64,000 nt of DNA from assembly GCF_026870175.2 (NCBI RefSeq), contig NZ_CP113977.2:3162001-3226000 (forward strand), read 5' to 3'. The notes beneath the pieces were generated by a model. It saw only the letters and a list, made by a program, of their open reading frames with translations. It did not search any database and was not told where the DNA came from. The stretch comes from Flavobacterium aestivum. Lineage in GTDB: Bacteria > Bacteroidota > Bacteroidia > Flavobacteriales > Flavobacteriaceae. A program made the translations under genes and the position numbers. Of this stretch, positions 44,241 to 53,559 are shown in pieces (position 1 is the first letter of the stretch; every line of letters starts with the position of its first letter).

Positions 44241-45356
44241 ATGAACTTAAAAATAGCAGTACTTCCGGGGGATGGGATAGGCCCGGAGGTAATCTTACAG
44301 GCAAAGAAAACGTTATATGCTATTAGTGTTGCATATAATCATGAGTTTATTTTTGAGGATGCTTTAATAGGAGCAACTGCCATTGATAAAACTAGAAATC
44401 CTCTACCAGAACAAACATTAAATCTTTGTTTGAATACCGATGCCGTTTTATTTGGAGCCATTGGTAATCCCAAATACGATAATAATCCGGATGCCAAAAT
44501 ACGTCCTGAACAAGGATTATTAAAACTTAGAAAAGAATTAGGTCTTTATGCCAATATCAGACCAGTTAAGCCTTATAAAAATCTACTTGATGTTTCACCT
44601 ATAAAAAAGGAAGTAATAGAAGGTACTGATTTTGTCATTTACAGAGAGCTTTCCAGTGGATCATACTATGGTGTAAAGGAATTAAATGAAGAAGGAACAA
44701 AAGCATCTGATATCTGTGAATACTCAGAAGAAGAAATTTTCCGAATTACACATTTAGCTTTCAAAGCGGCACAAACCAGAAGAAAAAAAGTAACATTAGT
44801 AGATAAAGCAAATGTGCTTGAAACATCTAGGCTATGGCGAAAAACGGTAAAAAAAATTGCCCTTAATTATCCAGATATTACTTTAGAGTGTCTTTATATA
44901 GACAATGTTGCCATGCAAATTATTACTGATCCTAAACAATTTGATGTAATCTTAACAGAGAATCTATTTGGGGATATTCTTTCTGATGAAGCCTGTGCAA
45001 TTATGGGATCGATAGGTTTAATGGCTTCGGCTTCAATAGGAAATAATAATGCTCTATTTGAACCTATTCACGGGTCATACCCTAAAGCAAAAGGAAAGGA
45101 TATTGCCAATCCTATTGCTTCAATCGTATCTGCCGCTATGTTATTGGAGCATTTTGGATTAGAAAAAGAAGCCAAAAAAGTTTACGAAGCTATAGAAAAA
45201 GCAATTGAGTATAAAGTAGTTACAATAGATTTAAACTCAGGCTCAAGATTTGGGACTAATGATGTTGGAGATTTTATTTCTAATGTCATATTAAGTAAAG
45301 ATGATTTGTATTTTAAGAATGATAACGTTCAAATAGGGCAATCAACAATAGTTTGA
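44241..45356 (+). CDS. leuB: 3-isopropylmalate dehydrogenase
   Basis: 371 residues, full length for LeuB. It shows the N-terminal AVLPGDGIGPEV, FGAIGNPKYD, Arg residues in LLKLRKELGLYANIRPVKPY, the catalytic region FVIYRELSSGSYYG, the Lys in VTLVDKANVLETSRLW, and the NAD/metal region ILTENLFGDILSDEA and FEPIHGSYPKAKGKDIANP. It oxidises and decarboxylates 3-isopropylmalate with NAD+. It follows leuA by 67 nt and is probably co-transcribed. leuC and leuD, which make its substrate, are not in the window. Confidence 0.95.
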   Translation: MNLKIAVLPGDGIGPEVILQAKKTLYAISVAYNHEFIFEDALIGATAIDKTRNPLPEQTLNLCLNTDAVLFGAIGNPKYDNNPDAKIRPEQGLLKLRKELGLYANIRPVKPYKNLLDVSPIKKEVIEGTDFVIYRELSSGSYYGVKELNEEGTKASDICEYSEEEIFRITHLAFKAAQTRRKKVTLVDKANVLETSRLWRKTVKKIALNYPDITLECLYIDNVAMQIITDPKQFDVILTENLFGDILSDEACAIMGSIGLMASASIGNNNALFEPIHGSYPKAKGKDIANPIASIVSAAMLLEHFGLEKEAKKVYEAIEKAIEYKVVTIDLNSGSRFGTNDVGDFISNVILSKDDLYFKNDNVQIGQSTIV

Positions 45357-45441
45357 TAGCTAAATTCATAAAATTTTAAATTATTTCACTAAAATCACTC
45401 AATTTATTGAATAAATGTTTTTCTGTTAGATTTCTTTTTTC

Positions 45442-45449
45442 TACTTTTG
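45442..45449 (+). promoter_or_regulatory. Candidate -7 box of the ilv operon
   Basis: TACTTTTG (TAnnTTTG) sits 24 nt before the leader-peptide ATG, so transcription would start just ahead of the leader. Confidence 0.6.
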
Positions 45450-45473
45450 CAGAGTCAAAAAAATAATAAGGAA

Positions 45474-45548
45474 ATGAAACTCATTATCAATCTAATTTTA
45501 ATTGTAAGTGTCATTGTGATTACCACATATGGGAAGGGATTGGTATAG
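45474..45548 (+). CDS. ilv operon leader peptide (attenuation)
   Basis: A 24-codon ORF, MKLIINLILIVSVIVITTYG followed by KGLV and TAG. Fourteen of its 24 residues are Ile, Leu or Val, arranged mostly in a block at codons 3-16. It lies between the promoter box and a strong terminator, 86 nt before ilvD. This is the classic layout of a branched-chain amino-acid leader peptide: the ribosome stalls at Ile/Leu/Val codons when charged tRNAs are scarce. The ORF is too short to be a normal gene, but its composition and position are hard to explain otherwise. Confidence 0.9.
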   Translation: MKLIINLILIVSVIVITTYGKGLV

Positions 45549-45602
45549 ATATAAGTCAACTAAATATTTAAAACCTCCCATACTTCTGGGAGGTTTTTTT
45601 TT
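45529..45602 (+). promoter_or_regulatory. Attenuator: terminator with competing antiterminator
   Basis: Terminator: AAACCTCCCA (45571-45580) pairs perfectly with TGGGAGGTTT (45587-45596), followed by a T-run to 45602. Competing pair: ATGGGAAGG (45529-45537, in the last third of the leader ORF) can pair with CCTCCCAT (45574-45581) with one bulged A, which removes the left arm of the terminator. A ribosome at the leader stop codon covers 45529-45537 and lets the terminator form. A ribosome stalled at the upstream Ile/Val codons leaves it free. Confidence 0.88.
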
Positions 45603-45634
45603 AAATAAAAATTAAATACACAAATTAACATAGA

Positions 45635-47308
45635 ATGGAATTAAACAAGTACAGCAAGACGATTACGCAAGATGAAACACAACCGGCGGCACAAGCTATG
45701 TTGCACGGAATTGGTTTAACAGAGGAAGATCTAAAAAAAGCTCAAGTTGGTATTGTAAGTATGGGGTATGAAGGAAATACATGCAACATGCACTTAAATG
45801 ATCTTGCCAAAGATGTTAAACAAGGAGTCTGGGATGCAGATCTGGTCGGGCTGATATTTAATACCGTTGGTGTTAGTGATGGAATTTCAAATGGTACAGA
45901 CGGGATGCGCTATTCATTAGTATCTCGTGATGTAATTGCGGATTCTATTGAGACCGTTATGGGAGCTCAATGGTATGACGGATTGATTGCAATTCCCGGT
46001 TGTGATAAAAATATGCCTGGAGCCTTAATTGCCATGGGAAGAGTAAATCGTCCTTCGATTATGGTTTACGGAGGAACAATTCACTCCGGAAAATGGAAAG
46101 GTGAATCATTAAATATTGTTTCTGCTTTTGAAGCATTAGGAAAGAAATTTAATAATACAATAAGTCCGGAAGATTTTAAAGGTGTTATTCAAAATGCTTG
46201 TCCGGGAGCTGGAGCCTGTGGAGGAATGTATACAGCAAACACTATGTCTTCGGCAATTGAAGCCTTAGGAATGAGTTTGCCATACAGCTCATCAAACCCA
46301 GCTTTGAGTAAAGAGAAAAAACAAGAATGTCACGATGCAGGAAAGGCTGTTAGAATATTATTAGAAAAAGATATCAAGCCTAGAGATATTATGACACGTG
46401 AGGCTTTTGAAAACGCTATCACAATCGTAGCAGTTTTAGGAGGTTCAACCAATGCGGTTATGCACTTAATTGCTATGGCACATTCAGTAGATGTCGAAAT
46501 TACTTTGGCTGATTTTCAAGCTATAAGTGACAAAACACCAGTACTAGCTGATTTAAAACCAAGCGGAAAATACATGATGGAGGATCTACATGCAGTAGGA
46601 GGTGTTCCAGCGGTAATGAAGTATTTATTAAAAGAAGGTCTGCTTCACGGAAACTGCTTGACAGTAACCGGAAAAACGGTAGCAGAAAATTTAGCATCAA
46701 TTCCAGATTTGAATGACGGACAAGAGGTAATTCACGAAATTCAAAATGCATTAAAATCAACCGGAAATATCCAAATATTATACGGAAACCTTGCTTCAGA
46801 AGGATGTGTTGCCAAAATAAGCGGAAAAGAAGGAGAGTATTTTGAAGGAACAGCTGTTGTTTTTGAGAGTGAATTCGAAGTTATTCCAGGTATTCAAAAC
46901 GGATTAGTTAAACCAGGCAATGTAGTCGTCATCAGGTATTGTGGACCAAAAGGTGGTCCAGGAATGCCAGAAATGCTAAAACCAACATCAGCCATAATGG
47001 GAGCAGGACTAGGTAGTAGCGTAGCTTTGATTACAGATGGTAGGTTCTCTGGAGGTTCACATGGATTTGTGGTAGGCCACATTACACCAGAAGCTCATGA
47101 TGGAGGTGGAATTGCTTTAGTAGAAAATGGTGATTTAATTACTATTGATGCGGTTAAGAACACCATCAACTTAAAAATCAGTGAAGAAGAATATGCAAAA
47201 AGACGTGCCAATTGGGTTCAACCAGCTTTAAAAGCAACAAAAGGTATTCTTTTAAAATATGCAAGATCAGTGTCAAGCGCATCTACAGGATGTGTTACCG
47301 ATAAATAA
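45635..47308 (+). CDS. ilvD: Dihydroxy-acid dehydratase
   Basis: 557 residues, full length. The Fe-S and Mg-binding motifs are present: [36 protein letters not shown], and the C-terminal [15 protein letters not shown] and [19 protein letters not shown]. The enzyme dehydrates dihydroxyvalerate and dihydroxymethylvalerate to the 2-oxo acids in valine and isoleucine synthesis. First structural gene of the ilv operon, behind the attenuator. The ATG at 45635 gives the usual N-terminus ([21 protein letters not shown]). Confidence 0.97.
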   Translation: MELNKYSKTITQDETQPAAQAMLHGIGLTEEDLKKAQVGIVSMGYEGNTCNMHLNDLAKDVKQGVWDADLVGLIFNTVGVSDGISNGTDGMRYSLVSRDVIADSIETVMGAQWYDGLIAIPGCDKNMPGALIAMGRVNRPSIMVYGGTIHSGKWKGESLNIVSAFEALGKKFNNTISPEDFKGVIQNACPGAGACGGMYTANTMSSAIEALGMSLPYSSSNPALSKEKKQECHDAGKAVRILLEKDIKPRDIMTREAFENAITIVAVLGGSTNAVMHLIAMAHSVDVEITLADFQAISDKTPVLADLKPSGKYMMEDLHAVGGVPAVMKYLLKEGLLHGNCLTVTGKTVAENLASIPDLNDGQEVIHEIQNALKSTGNIQILYGNLASEGCVAKISGKEGEYFEGTAVVFESEFEVIPGIQNGLVKPGNVVVIRYCGPKGGPGMPEMLKPTSAIMGAGLGSSVALITDGRFSGGSHGFVVGHITPEAHDGGGIALVENGDLITIDAVKNTINLKISEEEYAKRRANWVQPALKATKGILLKYARSVSSASTGCVTDK

Positions 47309-47347
47309 TAGCCAAAATTCAAATGGCAATTGCCAAAAAGATAAAAA

Positions 47348-49045
47348 ATGAAAAATAATAAAATATCAGGTGCTGAAGCAGTTATAAGATGTTTATTAGC
47401 CGAAGGAGTTGACGTAGTTTATGGTTATCCGGGTGGTGCAATTATGCCCGTTTACGATGAGTTATATAAATTTCAAGATCAATTGCATCATGTTTTAGTT
47501 CGTCACGAACAAGGTGCAACACACGCAGCTCAAGGGTTTGCAAGAGCAACAGGAAAAGTTGGAGTAGCAATTGCAACTTCGGGTCCAGGCGCAACCAATT
47601 TAGTTACAGGAATTGCCGATGCTCAAATAGATTCTACTCCAATGGTTTGTATTACCGGACAAGTAGGTAAACATTTACTGGGATCTGATGCCTTTCAGGA
47701 AACAGATATTATTGGAATTTCGACTCCGGTAACCAAATGGAATTACCAAGTTACCGAAGCTCATGAAATTCCGGAAATCATTGCTAAAGCCTTTTATATA
47801 GCAAGATCAGGACGTCCGGGACCAGTGTTAATAGATATTACTAAAAACGCTCAATTTGATGAACTGGAATTTAGTTATGAAAAATGTACCGGCATCAGAA
47901 GCTATACTCCAAAGCCAACTTTAAATCTAGAAAAGGTAAAAGAAGCAGCGGAATTAATAAACAATGCCAAAAAACCATATATCATTTTCGGACAGGGAAT
48001 TATTCTTGGTCAAGCCGAAGAACAGTTGAAAGCATTGGTAGAAAAATCAGGAATTCCTGCAGCTTGGACAATCTTAGGTCTTTCGGCATTGCCAACAGAT
48101 CATCCATTAAATGTTGGAATGCTGGGAATGCACGGTAATTACGGACCAAACATTCTAACCAATGAATGCGATGTTTTGATTGCATTAGGAATGCGTTTTG
48201 ATGACCGTGTAACAGGAAATCTAGCCACTTATGCCAAACAAGCCAAAGTAGTTCACTTTGAAATTGATCCAGCCGAAGTAGATAAAAATGTTAAAACAAC
48301 TGTAGCGGTATTAGGTGATGTAAAAGAAGCATTAACAGCTTTACTTCCTCTTATCGAAAACAAAACACATGATTCTTGGCACAATGAGTTCAAGGAAAAA
48401 TATAAGATTGAACAGGAATCAGTTATCAATCAAGAGTTAAATCCATCAAAAAATCATGGTATCTCAATGGGAGAAACTATAGAGATGATTAATAAACACT
48501 CTAAGGGAGATGCCATTATGGTTTCGGATGTGGGACAACACCAAATGTTCACCTGTCGCTACTCAAAATTCAACACCTCAAAGAGTAACATAACCTCTGG
48601 CGGATTAGGAACTATGGGATTTGCTTTACCGGCAGCAATTGGTGCCAAAATGGGAATGCCAAATAGAGAAGTAGTAGCAATTATTGGTGATGGTGGTTTT
48701 CAAATGACAATTCAAGAATTAGGTACAATTTTTCAAACCAAAGTTCCCGTTAAAATTGTTGTTTTGAACAATGAGTTCTTAGGAATGGTGCGTCAATGGC
48801 AACAATTATTCTTTGATAAAAGATATGCTTCGACAGAGATGATCAATCCTAATTTTATAGCAATCGCTGAGGGTTATTATATCAAATCCAAAAAAGTAAC
48901 CCAACGAGAAGATTTAGATGCTGCTGTTGCTGAGATGTTGGCTTCAAAAGATTCTTACTTCCTAGAGGTGATTGTAGAAAAAGAAAATAACGTGTTTCCG
49001 ATGATTCCAACAGGAGCTTCAGTTTCTGACATACGATTAAGTTAA
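47348..49045 (+). CDS. ilvB: Acetolactate synthase, large subunit
   Basis: 565 residues, a thiamine-diphosphate enzyme. The cofactor-activating Glu lies in VRHEQGATHAAQGFARATGK, the central FAD-type domain has ILGLSALPTDHPLNVGMLGMHG, and the C-terminal TPP/Mg motif is IIGDGGFQMTIQELGTI...VLNNEFLGMVRQWQ. It condenses pyruvate with pyruvate or 2-oxobutyrate. The small subunit gene follows after 4 nt. Confidence 0.97.
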   Translation: MKNNKISGAEAVIRCLLAEGVDVVYGYPGGAIMPVYDELYKFQDQLHHVLVRHEQGATHAAQGFARATGKVGVAIATSGPGATNLVTGIADAQIDSTPMVCITGQVGKHLLGSDAFQETDIIGISTPVTKWNYQVTEAHEIPEIIAKAFYIARSGRPGPVLIDITKNAQFDELEFSYEKCTGIRSYTPKPTLNLEKVKEAAELINNAKKPYIIFGQGIILGQAEEQLKALVEKSGIPAAWTILGLSALPTDHPLNVGMLGMHGNYGPNILTNECDVLIALGMRFDDRVTGNLATYAKQAKVVHFEIDPAEVDKNVKTTVAVLGDVKEALTALLPLIENKTHDSWHNEFKEKYKIEQESVINQELNPSKNHGISMGETIEMINKHSKGDAIMVSDVGQHQMFTCRYSKFNTSKSNITSGGLGTMGFALPAAIGAKMGMPNREVVAIIGDGGFQMTIQELGTIFQTKVPVKIVVLNNEFLGMVRQWQQLFFDKRYASTEMINPNFIAIAEGYYIKSKKVTQREDLDAAVAEMLASKDSYFLEVIVEKENNVFPMIPTGASVSDIRLS

Positions 49046-49049
49046 TATT

Positions 49050-49571
49050 ATGGAAAATAAAATGTTCACCATTTCTGTTTATTCAGAAAATAATGTTGGC
49101 TTGCTAAACAGAATATCAGGTATATTCTTGAAACGCCACATCAATATTTTGAGTCTAAATGTTTCCGAATCTGAAATTGAAAATGTTTCAAGATTTGTCA
49201 TTGTTGTAAATACCACCGAAAAATGGGTACACAACATTGTAGGCCAAATAGAAAAACAAATAGAAGTCATTAAAGCCTTTTATCATGTTGATGAAGAAAC
49301 CATCTTTTTGGAAAGCGCAATATTCAAAATTCAGTCAAGCTTATTATTTGACGAAAGACAAATTCAGAATATTATAAAAGAAAGTAATTCTCAAATAGTC
49401 ACAGTATCAAGAGAGTTTTTTGTGATTTCAAAATCAGGAAAACGTTCAGAAATAGAGGAATTATACGCAAAATTAAAACCTTTTGGAATCATGCAATTTG
49501 TCCGTTCGGGAAGAATATCGATTTCTAAAGAAAAGATGGAAATTTCAACATTATTAGAAGCATTAAAATAA
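49050..49571 (+). CDS. ilvN: Acetolactate synthase, small (regulatory) subunit
   Basis: 173 residues. An N-terminal ACT domain (FTISVYSENNVGLLNRISGIF...INILSLNVSESE) binds valine in relatives. The C-terminal half (SQIVTVSREFFVISKSGKR, FGIMQFVRSGRISISK) activates the catalytic subunit. It starts 4 nt after ilvB. End-product inhibition by valine is the usual role. Confidence 0.95.
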   Translation: MENKMFTISVYSENNVGLLNRISGIFLKRHINILSLNVSESEIENVSRFVIVVNTTEKWVHNIVGQIEKQIEVIKAFYHVDEETIFLESAIFKIQSSLLFDERQIQNIIKESNSQIVTVSREFFVISKSGKRSEIEELYAKLKPFGIMQFVRSGRISISKEKMEISTLLEALK

Positions 49572-49643
49572 AATCAATCTGTGCTAAAAAAAGCAGATAA
49601 CAATTTCAATTATTAAATTTTACATTCATTAAATATTAAAAAA

Positions 49644-51113
49644 ATGGCAAATTATTTCAATACATTACCACTTAGATTACAATTAGAACAACTAGGAGTT
49701 TGTGAATTCATGGATCAATCAGAATTTTCAAATGGAGTTACCGCTTTAGAAGGAAAAAAAATAGTTATAGTTGGTTGTGGAGCCCAAGGTTTGAATCAAG
49801 GATTAAACATGAGAGACTCTGGATTGAATATTTCTTATGCATTACGTACTGATGCAATTACAGAAAAAAGAGCATCTTTTATAAATGCAACAGATAATGG
49901 TTTCAATGTAGGAACTTATGAAGAATTAATTCCTACTGCAGACTTGGTTTGTAACCTAACACCGGACAAACAACATACATCTGTAGTAACAGCAATCATG
50001 CCATTGATGAAACAAGGCGCTACTTTATCATATTCACATGGTTTTAATATCGTTGAAGAAGGAATGCAAATCCGTAAAGACTTAACAGTTATTATGTGCG
50101 CACCTAAATGTCCAGGATCAGAAGTGCGTGAAGAATACAAAAGAGGTTTTGGTGTACCAACCCTTATTGCTGTTCATCCGGAGAATGATCCAAACGGAGA
50201 AGGATTAGAACAAGCCAAAGCATATGCAGCTGCAACAGGAGGTCACAAAGCAGGAGTTTTGAAATCTTCATTTGTTGCCGAAGTAAAATCAGATTTAATG
50301 GGAGAGCAAACTATTCTTTGCGGAATGTTGCAAACAGGATCTATTTTATGTTTTGATAAAATGGTAGAAAAAGGTATTGAACCAGGATATGCTTCAAAAT
50401 TAATCCAATACGGATGGGAAACTATTACAGAAGCCTTGAAACATGGTGGAATCACCAATATGATGGATCGTCTTTCTAATCCTGCAAAAATAGAAGCTTA
50501 CAGAATTGCTGAGGAATTAAAAGATATCATGCGTCCATTATTCCAAAAACATCAAGATGATATTATGTCTGGAGAATTCTCTAAAAATATGATGATTGAC
50601 TGGGCAAATGATGATATCAATCTATTGACTTGGAGAGCAGCAACAGCTGAAACAAATTTTGAGAAAACCGCTCCAACAACAGCAACAATCACTGAACAAG
50701 AATACTTTGAAAATGGAGTATTAATGATTGCAATGGTAAAAGCAGGTGTTGAATTGGCTTTCGAAACCATGACAGAAGCAGGAATTATAGCAGAATCAGC
50801 ATACTACGAATCATTGCACGAATTGCCTTTGATTGCTAATACTGTAGCTAGAAAAAAATTATATGAAATGAACAGAATCATCTCTGATACAGCAGAATAT
50901 GGTTGTTATTTGTTTGATCATGCTTGCAAACCATTATTGACAGAATTCATGAAAACGGTTGATACCAATATAATCGGAAAACCATTTTCAACATCAAATG
51001 GTGTAGATAATGCAATATTGATAGCTGTAAATAACACAATACGTCAGCATCCTATAGAAGAAGTTGGATCATGGTTGAGAGCATCAATGACAGCAATGAA
51101 AAAAATCGGATAG
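49644..51113 (+). CDS. ilvC: Ketol-acid reductoisomerase, class II (long form)
   Basis: 489 residues, the long class II form with a duplicated C-terminal knotted domain, as in E. coli. NADPH binding is by [20 protein letters not shown], with further motifs [27 protein letters not shown] and [16 protein letters not shown]. It isomerises and reduces acetolactate and acetohydroxybutyrate. It is 72 nt after ilvN and is the last gene of the ilv operon. ilvA is not here. Confidence 0.96.
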   Translation: MANYFNTLPLRLQLEQLGVCEFMDQSEFSNGVTALEGKKIVIVGCGAQGLNQGLNMRDSGLNISYALRTDAITEKRASFINATDNGFNVGTYEELIPTADLVCNLTPDKQHTSVVTAIMPLMKQGATLSYSHGFNIVEEGMQIRKDLTVIMCAPKCPGSEVREEYKRGFGVPTLIAVHPENDPNGEGLEQAKAYAAATGGHKAGVLKSSFVAEVKSDLMGEQTILCGMLQTGSILCFDKMVEKGIEPGYASKLIQYGWETITEALKHGGITNMMDRLSNPAKIEAYRIAEELKDIMRPLFQKHQDDIMSGEFSKNMMIDWANDDINLLTWRAATAETNFEKTAPTTATITEQEYFENGVLMIAMVKAGVELAFETMTEAGIIAESAYYESLHELPLIANTVARKKLYEMNRIISDTAEYGCYLFDHACKPLLTEFMKTVDTNIIGKPFSTSNGVDNAILIAVNNTIRQHPIEEVGSWLRASMTAMKKIG

Positions 51114-51432
51114 TTCTATAGAATGAATAATGATATAACGTTAAGGATTACCACACATGAGGGTGTGCTGGGATTTGCATAATATCAATAAGTTTAAAAA
51201 TTTTTGAATTAGTAAGCATTTATTTGTAATTGAAAGGTATTAATGCATTTTACTCTCACTTAACTTCAGTGTTTAATTGAAGTTAAGTGAAGTAATCCCT
51301 AAATCTTTTTTAGCAGAAAAGAATACTATAATTGTTGTCAAATATTATAAAAAAAGGAAAGGATAAAATATAGTTCTACTATAGCCTTTAGTTATTATTT
51401 ATGCTTCAAAAAAACTTAAATTTTTAAGAGAA

Positions 51433-51478
51433 AATCATAAAAAGTGATCATAAAATTACTTTTTGTGATTTTTTTTTA
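51433..51478 (+). terminator. Terminator upstream of acs
   Basis: AATCATAAAAAGT (51433-51445) pairs with ACTTTTTGTGATT (51458-51470) with one G-T pair, followed by a run of T. It separates the ilv and acs transcripts. Confidence 0.75.
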
Positions 51479-51497
51479 TTATTTAGGATGAATAGTT

Positions 51498-51526
51498 TTG
51501 AAAACAAGGGAGATTTAATACTTTTA
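51498..51526 (+). promoter_or_regulatory. acs: Candidate acs promoter
   Basis: TTG (51498-51500), an 18-nt spacer and TACTTTTA (51519-51526; one mismatch to TAnnTTTG), 16 nt before the acs start codon. Confidence 0.55.
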
Positions 51527-51542
51527 TAAAAAAATTAGAAAA

Positions 51543-53453
51543 ATGAGTTATTTTAAGATTGATAGTTTAGAACAGTATTTCAAACATTATAATAAATCGA
51601 TACGTGAACCCCGAAAATTTTGGGGCAAAATTGCAGAAGAAAATTTTACTTGGTACCAATACTGGGATAAAGTTGTTGATTTTAATATGGCTGAAGCCGA
51701 AATAAAATGGTTTACTGAGGCAAAAGTCAATATTGTTAAAAACTGTATCGACAGACATTTGGCCAAAAAAGGAGATAAAACAGCCATTATTTTCGAACCA
51801 AACGATCCATCTGAAGAAGCTCTACATATTAGTTACAATGAATTATATGAACGCGTTTCAAAAATGGCAAATGTTTTGCGTGAGCAAGGTATTACCAAAG
51901 GAGATCGAGTTTGTATTTACTTACCAATGATTCCAGAATTAGCCGTTTCTGTTTTGGCATGTGCCCGTATTGGTGCTATACATTCGGTTATTTTTGCTGG
52001 TTTTTCAGCATCTGCAGTTACTTCAAGAATAAATGATAGTGAATGCAAAATGGTAATCACATCAGATGGAGGATTCCGCGGAAATAAAACGATTGACTTA
52101 AAAGGAATCATTGATGATGCTTTGCAAAATTGTCCTTCAGTTACCTCAGTTTTAGTAGCTAAAAGAACGAATGCCAAAATCAACATGAAAGAAGGGCGTG
52201 ATCAATGGTTACAACCGCTTTTAAACAGAGCAAGCAGTAATTGTGTTGCTGAAATCATGGATGCAGAAGATCCTTTATTCATATTATACACATCAGGATC
52301 AACCGGTAAGCCAAAAGGAATGGTTCATACCACTGCAGGTTACATGGTGTACACAGCTTATACTTTCAAAAATGTCTTCCATTATGAAGAAAACGATATT
52401 TTTTGGTGTACAGCAGATATAGGTTGGATAACTGGACACTCTTATATTTTATATGGTCCATTATTGAATGGTGCTACAACAGTAATTTATGAAGGAGTTC
52501 CTTCATATCCTGATTTTAGCCGTTTTTGGGAAATTATCGAAAAACATAAAGTAACTCAATTCTACACAGCACCAACAGCAATACGTGCTCTGGCAAAAGA
52601 GAATTTATCTTATATTCAAAAATTCCCATTAAAATCTTTAAAAGTAATTGGATCTGTAGGAGAACCAATAAACGAAGAAGCTTGGCACTGGTACAATGAC
52701 CACGTAGGAGGAAAACGCTGTCCTGTGGTTGATACTTGGTGGCAAACTGAAACTGGCGGAATTATGATTGCACCTATATCATTTATAACACCAACAAAAC
52801 CAACATATGCAACTTTACCATTGCCGGGAATTCAACCCGTTTTGATGGATGACAAACGTAATGAAATAGAAGGAAATCAAGTAGACGGTAGTTTGTGTAT
52901 TAAATTTCCTTGGCCAGGTATCGCCAGAACCATTTGGGGAGATCATAAAAGATATAAAGACACCTATTTCTCTGCCTTTCCTGGTAAATATTTTACTGGA
53001 GATGGTGCATTGCGTGATGAAGTTGGATATTATAGAATTACAGGACGTGTAGACGATGTTGTTATTGTTTCAGGGCATAATTTAGGTACAGCACCAATCG
53101 AAGATGCAATTAACGAGCATCCAGCTGTTGCTGAGTCAGCGATTGTTGGTTTCCCACATGACATCAAAGGAAATGCATTATATGGCTTTGTAATCTTGAA
53201 AGAATCTGGTGAATATAGAGATAGAGAAAATCTTAGTAAAGAAATCAATCAGCATGTAGCTGACCATATTGGTCCTATTGCCAAATTAGATAAAATACAG
53301 TTTGTTTCTGGATTGCCAAAAACAAGATCAGGAAAAATCATGCGTCGTATTTTACGTAAAATAGCCGAAGGAGATTATTCAAACTTTGGAGATATTACAA
53401 CATTATTAAATCCAGAAATCGTGGATGAAATCGTGAAAAGTAAAATAGAATAA
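51543..53453 (+). CDS. acs: Acetyl-CoA synthetase
   Basis: 636 residues, an AMP-forming acyl-CoA synthetase of the ANL superfamily. Visible motifs: P-loop-like YTSGSTGKPKGMVHT, the WWQTETGG motif that sets acetate specificity, YFTGDGALRDEVGYYRITGR, and the C-terminal Lys of KTRSGKIMRRILRK, which is acetylated in relatives. It converts acetate, ATP and CoA to acetyl-CoA. It could supply the downstream polyketide operon with precursor, though the link is only positional. It is closed by a terminator. Confidence 0.97.
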   Translation: MSYFKIDSLEQYFKHYNKSIREPRKFWGKIAEENFTWYQYWDKVVDFNMAEAEIKWFTEAKVNIVKNCIDRHLAKKGDKTAIIFEPNDPSEEALHISYNELYERVSKMANVLREQGITKGDRVCIYLPMIPELAVSVLACARIGAIHSVIFAGFSASAVTSRINDSECKMVITSDGGFRGNKTIDLKGIIDDALQNCPSVTSVLVAKRTNAKINMKEGRDQWLQPLLNRASSNCVAEIMDAEDPLFILYTSGSTGKPKGMVHTTAGYMVYTAYTFKNVFHYEENDIFWCTADIGWITGHSYILYGPLLNGATTVIYEGVPSYPDFSRFWEIIEKHKVTQFYTAPTAIRALAKENLSYIQKFPLKSLKVIGSVGEPINEEAWHWYNDHVGGKRCPVVDTWWQTETGGIMIAPISFITPTKPTYATLPLPGIQPVLMDDKRNEIEGNQVDGSLCIKFPWPGIARTIWGDHKRYKDTYFSAFPGKYFTGDGALRDEVGYYRITGRVDDVVIVSGHNLGTAPIEDAINEHPAVAESAIVGFPHDIKGNALYGFVILKESGEYRDRENLSKEINQHVADHIGPIAKLDKIQFVSGLPKTRSGKIMRRILRKIAEGDYSNFGDITTLLNPEIVDEIVKSKIE

Positions 53454-53474
53454 AAAACAATTTTGTTTATTTTT

Positions 53475-53508
53475 AAAACTGCTTCAATTTTCTTGGAGCA
53501 GTTTTTTT
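53475..53508 (+). terminator. acs terminator
   Basis: AAAACTGCTTCAA (53475-53487) pairs with TTGGAGCAGTTTT (53493-53505) with one G-T pair and a 5-nt loop, followed by T residues. The polyketide operon therefore has its own promoter, for which I see only an AT-rich candidate region after this hairpin. Confidence 0.88.
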
Positions 53509-53559
53509 GTTTTAATTAGTAAGTTTTCTTTTAAATAAATTGCTTAAATTAGCTATACT

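Larger units (their letters stand above)
51114..51542. other. Intergenic region between ilvC and acs
   Basis: 429 bases without a gene. It contains a small hairpin CACAC/GTGTG near 51153, a 12-bp perfect dyad CACTTAACTTCA/TGAAGTTAAGTG (51257-51268/51278-51289) without a T-run, a terminator (51433-51478) and the acs promoter (51498-51526). Confidence 0.6.

Noticed and set aside
51257..51289. 12-bp perfect dyad between ilvC and acs as the ilv terminator
   Set aside because: No T-run follows it, and a better terminator with a T-run is present at 51433-51478. It may be a protein site, but nothing supports that.
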